Origin: Amycolatopsis sp. EV170708-02-1 | GTDB lineage: Bacteria > Actinomycetota > Actinomycetes > Mycobacteriales > Pseudonocardiaceae | Assembly: GCF_022479115.1 (NCBI RefSeq) | Contig: NZ_CP092497.1 | Location: 3,596,001 to 3,660,000, forward strand | Direction: 5' to 3' | DNA length: 64,000 nt | Shown here: in pieces, positions 1 to 8,509 of the stretch | Position numbering within the stretch: the first letter of the stretch is position 1 | Layout of the letters: each line of letters starts with the position of its first letter | Notes under the pieces: generated by a model | Told to the model about the DNA's origin: nothing | Seen by the model: only the letters and a program-made list of their open reading frames with translations | Databases searched by the model: none | Program-made: the position numbers and the translations under genes

Positions 1-691
1 GGATCTCGACCAGTTCGGCGCCGGGGATCCCGGCCGCGAGCTCGCGGGAGTGGGCGGGCGGGACGAGCCCGTCGCGTGTCGTGGCGACGACCAGCGTGGG
101 GACCGCGATCGCGGCCAGTTCGGCGCTGGTGTCGACACTCGCGACCAGGTCCACCTGTTCGGGGCTGCCCTCCGGGATGAACCCGGCGAGTCCGTCGATG
201 GCGGCTTCGAGCTCCGAAGGCGACAGCGCGTTCAGGTGCTGTCCGCCGGTGGCGGCGAAGGTGGCGAACTTGGCCACCAGCCTCCGGTCGCCGTCCAGCA
301 GCTCCCGCCAGATGTCGAGGGCCAGCCGCAGCCGGTTGTCCGGTTTCGCGAACCCGGCGGTCAGGATGAGTCCGGTGACCCGATCGGGGTGCCGGGTGGC
401 GGCCCGGACGGCGACTGCGGTGCCGAGCGAGTAGCCGAGGATCGCGAAGCGCTCGAGACCGGCGTCGAGAGCGATGGAGACCAGTTCGTCCGCGACGGTG
501 TCGAGGTCCAGCGGTTCGGTGCTGCGCGGAGTCGCCCCGGAACCGGGGTAGTCGGGGCCGACGACGGTGTGGGTGCCGGCGAGGTCGTCGAGGATGCTCC
601 CGAAGTTGCCTTCGACGCTGCCGCCGGCACCGTGGGCGAGCAGCAGGCCGGGACCGGAACCGCGGACGACGTGCGCGAAATGATTCGTCAT
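1..691 (-). CDS. alpha/beta-fold hydrolase, 3' end cut by window
   Basis: A soluble serine hydrolase whose substrate cannot be told from sequence. About 230 residues are visible and the stop lies beyond base 1. The N-terminus carries the oxyanion-hole segment HGAGG (residues 20-24), then the nucleophile elbow GYSLG with Ser88 and a downstream TTRDG strand that probably holds the acid. The catalytic His would lie outside the window. ATG at 691 is the start. It has no Shine-Dalgarno sequence, but a -10-like TAACGT ends 7 bases before it, so the message is probably leaderless. It faces away from the MerR gene, which is the likely regulator. Hydrolase fold is sure; function is open. Confidence 0.85.
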   Translation of the reverse strand, partial: MTNHFAHVVRGSGPGLLLAHGAGGSVEGNFGSILDDLAGTHTVVGPDYPGSGATPRSTEPLDLDTVADELVSIALDAGLERFAILGYSLGTAVAVRAATRHPDRVTGLILTAGFAKPDNRLRLALDIWRELLDGDRRLVAKFATFAATGGQHLNALSPSELEAAIDGLAGFIPEGSPEQVDLVASVDTSAELAAIAVPTLVVATTRDGLVPPAHSRELAAGIPGAELVEI

Positions 692-698
692 GCCGGCG

Positions 699-730
699 AC
701 GTTAGGTACTGACATCGATGTGAAGGTCAA
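699..730 (-). promoter_or_regulatory. MerR-type promoter of the hydrolase with dyad in the spacer
   Basis: On the minus strand TTGACC (730-725) and TAACGT (704-699) are 20 bp apart, and the spacer contains the perfect palindrome ACATCGATGT (712-721). An over-long 19-20 bp spacer with a central dyad is the known arrangement of MerR-activated promoters, and a MerR gene starts at 751. Transcription would begin at about the hydrolase ATG. Seen: the motifs. Inferred: that this MerR protein uses them. Confidence 0.5.
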
Positions 731-750
731 ACTCGGATGACGGGGGTCAC

Positions 751-1098
751 ATGCTGATCGGCGAGCTGTCCCGGCGGACCGGCGTGAGCCAGCGGCTGCT
801 GCGCTACTACGAGGAGCAGGGGTTGCTGGTGCCGCGGCGCGATTCCAACGGCTACCGCACCTTCGACGACGACGCGGTCATCACGGTGCGGCAGATCCGC
901 GCGCTCCTCGCGGCCGGGCTGAGCACGCAGGTCATCGCGAAGATGCTGCCGTGCGCGAACGGTGAGCTGCCGGAACTGGACATGTGCCCCACAGTCGTGG
1001 CGGAGATCCGGCGCGAACTGGCCGAAATGGACGACCGCATCGACACGCTCCGGCAGCGGCGCGGGACACTGGCCGGATATCTCACCGTCGACGCGTAG
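751..1098 (+). CDS. MerR family transcriptional regulator
   Basis: A 115-residue one-component regulator. The N-terminal winged helix (residues 1-70) has the family pattern IGELSRRTGVSQRLLRYYEE followed by GLL and a GYR wing. A short helix with an EIRRELAEMDDRIDTLRQ heptad pattern (about 80-105) is the usual antiparallel dimerisation coil. There is almost no C-terminal effector domain. Two cysteines (in MLPCANG and MCPTV) flank the coil, but the pattern does not match a known metal-sensor signature. It is divergent from the hydrolase at 1-691 and the shared 59 bp holds a MerR-like promoter. Eight bases separate it from the HD gene downstream, so both may be co-transcribed. Confidence 0.9.
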   Translation: MLIGELSRRTGVSQRLLRYYEEQGLLVPRRDSNGYRTFDDDAVITVRQIRALLAAGLSTQVIAKMLPCANGELPELDMCPTVVAEIRRELAEMDDRIDTLRQRRGTLAGYLTVDA

Positions 1099-1106
1099 GA
1101 GACCTT

Positions 1107-1655
1107 GTGGAAGCCCTGGCCAGATTCGGCTTCGAACTGGGTGTGCTCAAGCGGATCCGGCGGGCCGGCTGGTGGCAGGCGGGCGTCCGCGATCCCGAAT
1201 CGGTGGCCGAGCACACCACGCGGGTCGCGCAGCTGGCCGGCCTCCTCGCGGCCGAGGGCGGCGCGGACCCGGCGAGGGCGGCGTATCTCGCGCTGTGGCA
1301 CGACACGCAGGAGACGCGGACCGGCGATCTCCCGCACACGATCAAGGGTTTCGTCGAGAAGCCGGATCCGCGGGCGATCACCGCCGCTCAGACATCGGCC
1401 CTCCCCGGCGCCGCGCGTGACTCGGTGCGTGACGCCGTCGACGAGTACGAGTCCGCCGAAAGCCCCGAGGCGCTCTACGCGCGCGACGCGGACAAGCTCG
1501 AAATGTTGCTTCAGGCCGTCGAGTACCGCGACATCGGTGTACGGAACGTAGACGAATGGATCGCTTCGGCGACGAAGAGCCTCCAGACCGACCTCGCGCG
1601 GCGGGTGGCCGAAGCGGCGCTGACGTTGTCTTCGCTCTCATGGCGGGTGCGCTGA
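1107..1655 (+). CDS. HD-domain phosphohydrolase
   Basis: A 182-residue metal-dependent phosphohydrolase of the HD superfamily, resembling the YfbR/HDDC2 type that removes phosphate from 5'-deoxynucleotides. The substrate is inferred only. Visible ligands are His36 (AEHTTR), His65-Asp66 (LWHDTQE) and a late Asp in RDADKLEML, the usual H...HD...D order. GTG at 1107 is chosen because TAGGAG (1095-1100) sits just upstream. The longer open frame starting inside the MerR gene has shadow-type composition. It follows the MerR gene by 8 bp. Confidence 0.8.
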   Translation: MEALARFGFELGVLKRIRRAGWWQAGVRDPESVAEHTTRVAQLAGLLAAEGGADPARAAYLALWHDTQETRTGDLPHTIKGFVEKPDPRAITAAQTSALPGAARDSVRDAVDEYESAESPEALYARDADKLEMLLQAVEYRDIGVRNVDEWIASATKSLQTDLARRVAEAALTLSSLSWRVR

Positions 1656-1739
1656 AAGGAATCGATACCCTGAGCCCGCGTGTATCGACCCCGGCACGCG
1701 TGCCTCGTGTGTCAGGCTTGACTCTGTGAAGGAACACCA

Positions 1740-2606
1740 GTGAACCGGCAGCCGTTGCGCCTCGCCATCATGGAAGCGACCCGCATCCTCACCGAGGCCG
1801 GAGTGGCGTCACCGCGTTCGGACGCGGAACTGATCGCCTCCCACGTCCTCGGTGTCGAACGCGGCCGCCTGCCGATGGTGCCGCTGGTGGACCCGCCCGT
1901 CATCGACGCGATCGGCCAGCTCGTGAACCAGCGGGCCAAACGGATCCCGCTGCAGTACCTCACCGGCTGGGCCGCGCTCGGCGACATCACGGTCAACGTC
2001 GGCGCCGGGGTGTTCGTCCCGCGCCCGGAGACCGAACTGCTCCTGGAATGGGGCCTCAAACTGCTGCACGGACGCGAGTACCCGGTGGTGGTCGACCTGT
2101 GCACCGGATCCGGCGCGCTGGCGCTGGCCGTGCAGCACGCGCGGCCGGACGCCGTCGTCTACGCCGTCGACATCGACGCGCAGGCGCTCGCGTGGGCCCG
2201 GCACAACGCCGACGTCCACGCCGACGCGGGGGACACGCCCATCCGGCTGTACTCCGGCGACGTGGCGGACAGCACGATGTTCGCCGAACTCGACGGGCTC
2301 GTCGACCTGGTCCTGTGCAACCCGCCGTACGTCCCGGAAGGCACGCCGGTGCCGGCCGAGGTCGCCGAGCACGACCCGCCGCGGGCGGTGTTCGCGGAGG
2401 AGAGCGGGCTGGCGGTGATCCGGCACGCGATCGCGGCCGCCGCGCGCCTGCTGCGGCCCACCGGCGGGATGGCGATCGAGCACGACGACACGCACGGTTC
2501 CGCCGTCCCGGCGCTCGTGCGGGCACGGCGGGTGCTCACGGACGTGCAGGGGCACCTCGACCTCGCCGGCCGGCCGCGTTTCGTCACCGCGTTGCGCGTC
2601 TCCTGA
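1740..2606 (+). CDS. prmC: peptide chain release factor N5-glutamine methyltransferase
   Basis: PrmC (HemK) methylates the Gln of the GGQ motif of release factors RF1 and RF2, using S-adenosylmethionine, in the cytoplasm. The 288-residue protein has an N-terminal helical substrate-docking domain (about 1-85). A Rossmann methyltransferase fold follows, with motif I VDLCTGSGALALAV near residue 120 and the catalytic NPPY at 194-197 followed by VPEG. GTG at 1740 follows AAGGAA. In related actinobacteria the order is rpmE-prfA-prmC-sua5-wecA-atp. Here prfA is not directly upstream and a protease gene separates prmC from sua5, so the neighbourhood is disturbed on both sides. Confidence 0.9.
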   Translation: MNRQPLRLAIMEATRILTEAGVASPRSDAELIASHVLGVERGRLPMVPLVDPPVIDAIGQLVNQRAKRIPLQYLTGWAALGDITVNVGAGVFVPRPETELLLEWGLKLLHGREYPVVVDLCTGSGALALAVQHARPDAVVYAVDIDAQALAWARHNADVHADAGDTPIRLYSGDVADSTMFAELDGLVDLVLCNPPYVPEGTPVPAEVAEHDPPRAVFAEESGLAVIRHAIAAAARLLRPTGGMAIEHDDTHGSAVPALVRARRVLTDVQGHLDLAGRPRFVTALRVS

Positions 2607-2610
2607 CCCT

Positions 2611-2675
2611 CGCGTTTCGTCCTCTGGATGCGGTAGTTCGTGATGTGAACCACCGCATCCAGAGGACGAAACGCG
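2611..2675. repeat. palindromic repeat, family A copy 1
   Basis: Arms of 24 bp (2611-2634 and 2652-2675) are perfectly complementary and the stem continues past one mismatch with GTTC/GAAC. The sequence is the family A consensus except TTTCGTCC/GGACGAAA where other copies have TTTAGTCC/GGACTAAA, a change made in both arms. It begins 4 bp after the prmC stop and could act as a terminator, but no T-tract follows. The rest of the prmC-protease gap shows nothing clear except the protease ribosome site. Confidence 0.85.
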
Positions 2676-2796
2676 GTAGGGCGTTCGGCGGATAGTTAGC
2701 GAGACTCACGACTTCCGGCGGTGCCCAGGGCAAAGCCCACCTCCTAACGTCGATCACGGCCGCCTCATCGGCGGTCCGACTGGGAGGTGTACCCCG

Positions 2797-4782
2797 ATGC
2801 GATCGTCTCTCCGACGAGCCCCACTCAGAACACTCGCCGTCCTCGCCACCGTCGCGCTACTGCCGGGTCTGGTCGCCCAGCCCGCGTCCGCCGCGGCGCC
2901 GGTGCGAGGCTGGCCCGCCGCGATCGACGGGTCGACCTGGGAGAACCAGGACCACATGACGTGGGACGACTACCGCAAACCGCCCGGCACCAACTGGGCC
3001 GACCCGGCGCTGAAGCCGACCAAGCGGATGTTCAAGGGCGCCGTGGTGCTCGCGGACTACCCGGACCAGGAATTCGCCGTCACGCAGGCCCCGCGTTCGA
3101 CGGTGTTCGGGAACCCGGGCCCCGCCGCGAGCAACATCCCCCGCGTGGAAGTCGCGAAGTTCTACCAGGACTTCCTCAACAAACCGCAGGCGCTCAACCA
3201 GGGCCACACGATCAACGAGTACTGGATGGAGGACTCCGGCGGCAGGCTGGGCGTCGAACTGACCGCGTTCGGCCCGTACCGCCTGCCCGGCAAGTCCTTC
3301 GAATACGGCATGGAGTTCCAGCCCGACGCGTGTCCGCCGGACGCGAACTGCAAACGTGACCTGCGCACCGACGCGGGCGCCGCCTGGCGGGCGGACGTCG
3401 GCGACGTCTCCAAGCAGTTCGATTTCGTCTTCTATCTCTCCGCCGGTCAGGACGAGAGCTCGACCTGGCAGGAATTCGGCGTGATGAAGTTCGGCGAGAA
3501 GGAGAACGTGCCCGACGAATTCGGGCCCGGTGTCGCCGGCATGCCGAACGCCGCGTCCACCCGCTACGTCCCGTGGACGTCGTGGAAATCCGCGGCGAGC
3601 ATCTGGCCGAACGCGATCACCGGCTCCTCGACCCAGGCGGAAAGCTCGGGCCAGGGCGTCTACGCGCACGAATTCAGTCACATTCTCGGCATCGGCGACA
3701 ACTACAACAATCCCTTCGGCAATCCGCCGTCCCGTACCTACACCGGGCCGTGGGAGATGATGTCGCGCGGCAGCTTCAACGGCCCCGGCGGACCGCACAC
3801 CCGCTGGCAGATCCCGGCGACGCAGGGCGGCTCGATGGGCTCGCACCACATGCTGCGCACCAAGATGAAGCTCGACATCATCGACCCCGAAGACGTCCTG
3901 AAACTCGACCGGAACTCCCTCGCCAAGACCGGCCCGGTTTCGGCGAGGATCACGGCGCGTTCGGTCCTGCCGGGACAGGGTGCCTACAGCGGCATCAACA
4001 TCGCGCTCACCGGCGGGGACCTTTCGCCGAAATGCGACCGCTCGAAGGATCCGTTCTGCGACGGCGGCGGCTACCACAATTACACCGTCGAGGTCGTCGA
4101 CCGGATGGGCAGCGATTCCTTCGCCCCCGATTCCGGTGTCCTCATCGCGAAGACGAAGAACCAGGACAACGCGCCGTTCGAATGGATCGTCGACGCGAAC
4201 CCGGCCGACATCGGCATGACCGACTACAAGAAGCCGGACGGCACCCCGGTGCCGATCCCGATCGGCGACTACCGCCAGCTGAACGACGCCGCGTTCAAGG
4301 CGGGCACCGGGTCCGCGAGCAAGTACGAGTACACCGACGAGGCGAACAGGCTGAAGTTCCTCGTCTCCGACATCGAGCGTGACCGCAAGGGCGTGCTGTC
4401 CTACGTCGTCACGGTGGCTTCGCTCGACGGCGCGGGCTCGCGGGCCAGGGGTGTTTCGCTGTGGCCGTCGGCCCCGGCGTTCGCCAAGCAGGGGCTCGCG
4501 ACCTGCTCGTTCCCGGTGATCAACACGGGCGACGCGAAGGGCGCGGTGGCGCCGTACAACACCGACACCTATCGCCTGAGCGCGTCCACCAGCGCGAAGG
4601 GCTGGGAGGTGCGGCTGCCGAACGAGCTGTCCACCGTCCCGTTCGGCGGCCGGTCTTCGGCGACCGCGCACGCCAAGCGGGCCGCGGGCGGTGACCACGT
4701 CGCGCACATCAAGCTGACGGCGACGTCGATCGCGGACCCGGCGAAGACGGCGTCCGCAACCTGTACCGCTTTCGCCTTCTGA
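2797..4782 (+). CDS. secreted M6-type zinc metalloprotease
   Basis: A 661-residue exported protease. Residues 1-33 are a Sec signal peptide with a basic start, hydrophobic core and a PASAAAP cleavage region. The zinc site is HEFSHILGIGD from His291, matching HExxHxxGxxD of metzincin-like proteases, and the whole resembles the immune inhibitor A/M6 group. The C-terminal 250 residues look beta-rich and may be a binding or prodomain region. ATG 2797 follows GGGAGGTGT. The gene interrupts the usual prmC-sua5 order and has a family A palindrome before it and a family B palindrome after it, so it looks like a cassette placed in a conserved locus. Confidence 0.85.
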   Translation: MRSSLRRAPLRTLAVLATVALLPGLVAQPASAAAPVRGWPAAIDGSTWENQDHMTWDDYRKPPGTNWADPALKPTKRMFKGAVVLADYPDQEFAVTQAPRSTVFGNPGPAASNIPRVEVAKFYQDFLNKPQALNQGHTINEYWMEDSGGRLGVELTAFGPYRLPGKSFEYGMEFQPDACPPDANCKRDLRTDAGAAWRADVGDVSKQFDFVFYLSAGQDESSTWQEFGVMKFGEKENVPDEFGPGVAGMPNAASTRYVPWTSWKSAASIWPNAITGSSTQAESSGQGVYAHEFSHILGIGDNYNNPFGNPPSRTYTGPWEMMSRGSFNGPGGPHTRWQIPATQGGSMGSHHMLRTKMKLDIIDPEDVLKLDRNSLAKTGPVSARITARSVLPGQGAYSGINIALTGGDLSPKCDRSKDPFCDGGGYHNYTVEVVDRMGSDSFAPDSGVLIAKTKNQDNAPFEWIVDANPADIGMTDYKKPDGTPVPIPIGDYRQLNDAAFKAGTGSASKYEYTDEANRLKFLVSDIERDRKGVLSYVVTVASLDGAGSRARGVSLWPSAPAFAKQGLATCSFPVINTGDAKGAVAPYNTDTYRLSASTSAKGWEVRLPNELSTVPFGGRSSATAHAKRAAGGDHVAHIKLTATSIADPAKTASATCTAFAF

Positions 4783-4792
4783 CAGGAGGGGT

Positions 4793-4838
4793 CTCGTGAG
4801 TGGCAAGGACGGTTAGAACCGTCCTTGCCACTCACGAG
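4793..4838. repeat. palindromic repeat, family B copy 1
   Basis: Perfect inverted repeat with 22-bp arms (4793-4814, 4817-4838), left arm beginning CTCGTGAGTGGCAAGGACGG, around a central AG. It lies 10 bp after the protease stop and 28 bp before the sua5 start. It would fold as a strong RNA hairpin in either direction but lacks a T-tract. Confidence 0.9.
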
Positions 4839-4866
4839 AGATCGGGCAGGGCTACGCTCACTGGCC

Positions 4867-5517
4867 ATGAGCGCGGTGTACGACTGCAGCAAGCGTGAAA
4901 CGCGGGCCGACGGGCTCGCCGCGGCGGCGAGCGCGGTGCGCTCCAGCCGCCTCGTCGTCCTCCCGACCGACACGGTCTACGGCATCGGCGCGGACGCCTT
5001 CGACGGCGGTGCCGTCCAGTCCCTCCTGCGGGCCAAGCACCGCGGCCCGGACATGCCGGTCGGCGTCCTGGTCGGCTCCTGGTCCACTGTGGACGGACTC
5101 GTGCTCGGCACGCCCCCGCAGGCCCGCGCGCTCATCGAGGCCTTCTGGCCGGGCGACCTCTCGATCATCCTGCCGCACGCGCCGAGCCTGCAGTGGGATC
5201 TGGGCCAGTCACGCGGGACGGTGATGCTGCGCATGCCGCTGCACCCGGTCGCGCTGGAACTGCTGCGTGACGTCGGCCCGATGGCGGTCTCGAGCGCCAA
5301 CGTCTCCGGCCGCCCGCCCGCCACCACCGCGCAGGAAGCCGTCGACCAGCTCGGTGACAGCGTCGCGGTGTACCTCGACGGCGGTTCGTCCGGCGAGCCC
5401 GTCCCGTCCACGATGGTCGATCTCACCGGCGACGACCCGGTCGTCCTGCGGGAGGGCGCGGTCAGCCGGGCCGCCGTCGCGGAAGTACTGGGTGTGCCCG
5501 CGGAGTCACTCGCCTGA
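4867..5517 (+). CDS. L-threonylcarbamoyladenylate synthase (Sua5/YrdC)
   Basis: Makes threonylcarbamoyl-AMP from threonine, bicarbonate and ATP, the first step of t6A37 tRNA modification. The 216-residue protein is the YrdC domain without the C-terminal Sua5 extension. Seen are the RLVVLPTDTVYGIG signature near residue 40, the basic KHRGPDMP segment, and SSANVSGRPP near 145. ATG 4867 is preferred over an upstream frame start at 4825 that falls inside the palindrome. It keeps the actinobacterial position upstream of the wecA-like gene and the ATP synthase operon. Confidence 0.9.
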   Translation: MSAVYDCSKRETRADGLAAAASAVRSSRLVVLPTDTVYGIGADAFDGGAVQSLLRAKHRGPDMPVGVLVGSWSTVDGLVLGTPPQARALIEAFWPGDLSIILPHAPSLQWDLGQSRGTVMLRMPLHPVALELLRDVGPMAVSSANVSGRPPATTAQEAVDQLGDSVAVYLDGGSSGEPVPSTMVDLTGDDPVVLREGAVSRAAVAEVLGVPAESLA

Positions 5518-5605
5518 TTCACCGGGTGTCAGTACCGTTCGCCGCCGTATCCCCCTGGCGCGGTAGCGTGTTCGAGTGACTTGGACCTCGGCGGCGTAAC
5601 GCACC

Positions 5606-6757
5606 ATGCCTCCTACGCAAGGCCTCCCGATCCGGGAGTACCTCCTCGTCGCCCTCACCGCGGCGGCCGTGACCTTCCTGCTCACCGGTGTCGTGCGCCG
5701 GGTCGCCATCCGGATCGGCGCGATCGCCAACCCGCGGGCCCGCGACGTCCACGTCACCCCGATCCCGCGTATGGGCGGGATCGGCATCTTCCTCGGTGTC
5801 GCCGCCGCGATGGGGCTCGCGCACCAGCTGCCCGCGCTGAGCCGCGGCTTCGACTTCTCCTTCGACTCGCTGGGCGTGCTGCTCGCCGCGGGCGTGATCT
5901 CCCTGATCGGCGCGCTCGACGACCGGTTCGAGCTGGACGCCTGGACGAAGCTGGCGGGCCAGGTCATGTGCGCCGGGATCCTGGTGATCTTCGGCGTGCA
6001 GTGGGTGTCGTTCTGGGTGCCGTGGGGCGGCGGTGGCGAGTCCTTCGGGCAGGTCCTGGTGCTGGACAAGAACCAGGGCGCGCTGCTGACCGTCGTGCTG
6101 GTGGTCGTCATGGTCAACGCGATGAACTTCGTCGACGGTCTCGACGGCCTCGCCGGCGGCCTCGGCTTCATCGCCGCCGCGGCGACCTGTTCCTTCTCGC
6201 TCGGCCTGCTCGACTCCTCGGGCGGGGACGTCGGCGCGTACCCGCCGGCTCTCATCGCCGCCACGCTCGCCGGGGCCTGTCTCGGCTTCCTGCCGTACAA
6301 CTTCCAGCCCGCGAAGATCTTCATGGGCGATTCGGGCTCGATGATGATCGGGCTCATGCTGGCGGGCGCGACGACGTCCGCGTCGGGCCGCGTGCCGTAT
6401 CCGCAGTTCAGCGGCAAGGACGCGCTCGCGCTGCTCTCGCCGCTCGTCGTGGTCGCCGCGGTGCTGTTCGTGCCGCTGCTCGACCTGATCATGGCGGTCG
6501 TCCGCCGCACCCGCCGCGGCGAGAGCCCGTTCGCGGCGGACAAGATGCACCTGCACCACCGCCTGCTGGAGATCGGGCACTCGCAGCGCCGCGCGGTGCT
6601 GCTCATCTACTTGTGGGCGGGGCTGCTCGCGTTCGGCGCCGTTTCGGTGACGCTCTTCGACAGCGTCGCGGTCTTCTGGATCGTCGGATTCGGCTTCCTG
6701 CTGGCGACCCTGGTGTCGATCGTGCCGAGACTGCGGTCCCGGAACCGGACCGCCTGA
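5606..6757 (+). CDS. MraY/WecA-family undecaprenyl-phosphate sugar-1-P transferase
   Basis: Integral membrane transferase that puts a GlcNAc-1-phosphate-type sugar on a polyprenyl phosphate to start cell-wall glycan linker synthesis (WecA/TagO type). The 383-residue protein has about ten hydrophobic helices. It carries the family motifs GALDDRFELD (Asp pair for Mg2+), NAMNFVDGLDGLAGG (catalytic loop), FMGDSGSM and the late histidine-rich MHLHHRLLEIGHS. The exact sugar is inferred from M. tuberculosis, where wecA (rfe) sits in the same place before atpI. ATG 5606 is the only sensible start. Confidence 0.9.
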   Translation: MPPTQGLPIREYLLVALTAAAVTFLLTGVVRRVAIRIGAIANPRARDVHVTPIPRMGGIGIFLGVAAAMGLAHQLPALSRGFDFSFDSLGVLLAAGVISLIGALDDRFELDAWTKLAGQVMCAGILVIFGVQWVSFWVPWGGGGESFGQVLVLDKNQGALLTVVLVVVMVNAMNFVDGLDGLAGGLGFIAAAATCSFSLGLLDSSGGDVGAYPPALIAATLAGACLGFLPYNFQPAKIFMGDSGSMMIGLMLAGATTSASGRVPYPQFSGKDALALLSPLVVVAAVLFVPLLDLIMAVVRRTRRGESPFAADKMHLHHRLLEIGHSQRRAVLLIYLWAGLLAFGAVSVTLFDSVAVFWIVGFGFLLATLVSIVPRLRSRNRTA

Positions 6758-6814
6758 ACCGCCCGCCTCGGCGCGGGCCTACACTGGCGGGCTGAGACGA
6801 GCAGGGAGTTTTCT

Positions 6815-7270
6815 GTGAGCGAGACCGAGAAGACCGTCGAGGCGGAGGAGAACCCCCACGCCAAGGTGGTTCTGCAGGCGGCCAACGCGATGATGAAGGC
6901 TTCCCTGAAGCTGGTTCCGCCGGCGGTGCTGATCTGCATCGTGGTCTTCACCATCCTCAATGGACTCCCGGGCCTGCTCGGCTCGGTCATCGGCGGCGTG
7001 CTCGCCATCGTGTCCGCGCTCGCGACGCTGGGCTTGATGCGCTTCAGCGCGGGCATGGACCCGATGTTCGTGATGGTGATCGCGCTCGGTGGTTACGTGC
7101 TCAAGGTCGTCGTCCTGTTCGCGGCGCTGAGCCTGCTCCGCGGAGTGACCTCGATCCACCCGATGGCGCTGGGCGTGACCATGATCGTCGCGATCCTCGT
7201 GGCCGCCGCGGTGGAGTTCGCGGCCTTCCGCAAGACCAAGATCCCGACGATCATCCCCGCCTCCCGCTGA
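6815..7270 (+). CDS. atpI: ATP synthase protein I (AtpI-like)
   Basis: A 151-residue protein with a charged N-terminus and four predicted membrane helices (about 33-52, 54-75, 86-108, 118-138). Its place directly before atpB marks it as AtpI, a helper thought to assist c-ring assembly or Mg2+ supply. Sequence conservation in this family is weak, so the name rests on position and topology. GTG 6815 follows GCAGGGAG. A 379-bp gap separates it from atpB, so the synthase operon probably has its own promoter. Confidence 0.8.
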   Translation: MSETEKTVEAEENPHAKVVLQAANAMMKASLKLVPPAVLICIVVFTILNGLPGLLGSVIGGVLAIVSALATLGLMRFSAGMDPMFVMVIALGGYVLKVVVLFAALSLLRGVTSIHPMALGVTMIVAILVAAAVEFAAFRKTKIPTIIPASR

Positions 7271-7274
7271 TTCC

Positions 7275-7312
7275 GGGACCGAGGTCCTGACCTGGGGCGG
7301 GACCTAGGTCCT
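7275..7312. promoter_or_regulatory. pair of DevR/DosR-like boxes before the ATP synthase operon
   Basis: Two near-identical sites, GGGACCGAGGTCCT (7275-7288) and GGGACCTAGGTCCT (7299-7312), lie 24 bp apart. Each has the GGGAC-N4-GTCC spacing of the mycobacterial DosR (DevR) box, with one change at the last position. They are just after the atpI stop and about 340 bp before atpB. Hypoxia or redox control of ATP synthase is inferred. Confidence 0.5.
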
Positions 7313-7649
7313 CGGCCGATCGGGGGCAATGTAGTACGCCTGTACGGCCCGTCGGTACCCCCTGATATGGTCCGCGTATGGGCGGCGGCCTCGGCTGCCG
7401 GCTCCTGATGACGAACCCCGAACAGCAGTGTGGCGGCGGCGTTGAATCGTCCCTCATTACCCGCTGGTAGGCGTCTGTCTCCCGGGAGCACTGCATCGAG
7501 AATCCTCGTGTGCGGAACGTGAAACCGTGTTCAGCACATCGTGGGGTGGCCGCCTCCGACGGCCCGATACGTGTCGGGTACGTTAAGTCCAGATCGTGAC
7601 GATTCCCCCGGCGGAGTGAACGCCGGCCGGGAGAACCGGAAGGAGCCCA
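7313..7649 (+). other. long untranslated leader/promoter region of the atp operon
   Basis: No convincing reading frame was found in these 337 bp. A -10-like TATGGT (7366-7371) is present but its -35 match is poor. The segment ends in GGAAGGAG, the atpB ribosome site. No known riboswitch fold was recognised. Confidence 0.5.
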
Positions 7650-8447
7650 GTGGGCGCGCTGGTACTAGCCGAGGGTGCGGAGTTCGCGCCGCCTGGTGTC
7701 AAAGACTTCAACCTGCCGCCGTTGTTCGGTTCCGGCTATTGGTTGAGCTTCACCAAGCCGATGCTGCTGGTGGTCATCTCCCTGATCATCATCGTCACCT
7801 ACTTCATGGTGACGTCGCGCCGCCTCAAGGTCGTCCCCGGCAAGGGACAGTTCATCGCCGAAAGCATTTACAACTTCGGCCGCAACAACATCGCGCGTGA
7901 GCAGATCGGTTCGGCCGACTTCAAGCCGTTCATTCCGCTGATCCTGGGGTTGTTCAGCTTCATCCTGGTCAACAACCTCTTCGGGATCATCCCGTTCTTC
8001 CAGTTCCCGACGATGGCCCGATTCGGCTTCCCCGTCGCTCTCGCGTTCCTCGTTGTTTACCCGGTGTACCACTACGTCGGCATCAAGCGCCACGGCTTCG
8101 GTCACTACATGAAGAAGGAACTGGCGCCGCCCGGCATCCCCGGATTCGTTCTGCCGCTGTACTCCACCATCGAGTTCGCGCAGAAGTTCTTCATCGCGCC
8201 GGCCACCCTGGCCATCCGAGTCTTCGCGGCGATGTTCGCCGGGCACCTCATCATCATGGTCTTCACGCTCGGCGGGAGCTTCCTGCTGACCGAAGGTGAA
8301 GGCATCGTGAAGGTCGCGTCGCCGGTGGCGTTCCTGTTCGCCATCGCGATGACGTTCCTGGAGGCATTCATCCAGGTCCTGCAGGCATACATTTTCGCAC
8401 TGCTGTCCGCAGGGTACATCGGCGCCGCGCTGGCGTCGGAGCACTGA
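7650..8447 (+). CDS. atpB: F0F1 ATP synthase subunit a
   Basis: The stator subunit of the membrane proton channel, 265 residues with about five to six membrane helices. The conserved long helix with the essential Arg appears as PATLAIRVFAAMFAGH (about residues 186-201), and the C-terminal helix AFIQVLQAYIFALLSAGYIG forms the second half channel. GTG 7650 is set by GGAAGGAG eight bases upstream. It opens the eight-gene operon atpBEFHAGDC, all on one strand in standard order. Confidence 0.97.
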   Translation: MGALVLAEGAEFAPPGVKDFNLPPLFGSGYWLSFTKPMLLVVISLIIIVTYFMVTSRRLKVVPGKGQFIAESIYNFGRNNIAREQIGSADFKPFIPLILGLFSFILVNNLFGIIPFFQFPTMARFGFPVALAFLVVYPVYHYVGIKRHGFGHYMKKELAPPGIPGFVLPLYSTIEFAQKFFIAPATLAIRVFAAMFAGHLIIMVFTLGGSFLLTEGEGIVKVASPVAFLFAIAMTFLEAFIQVLQAYIFALLSAGYIGAALASEH

Positions 8448-8509
8448 GAAAACACCAAAAGCCCCCGATCCGCGTGAGTCGCGCGGACCGAGTTTGAAGG
8501 GAAACGCAC

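Noticed and set aside
2857..4806. 649-codon minus-strand frame opposite the M6 protease
   Set aside because: Low-complexity Arg/Val/Gly composition; an antisense artefact of high GC.
7313..7649. Riboswitch in the atp leader
   Set aside because: No known riboswitch core was recognised, and no clear terminator hairpin.
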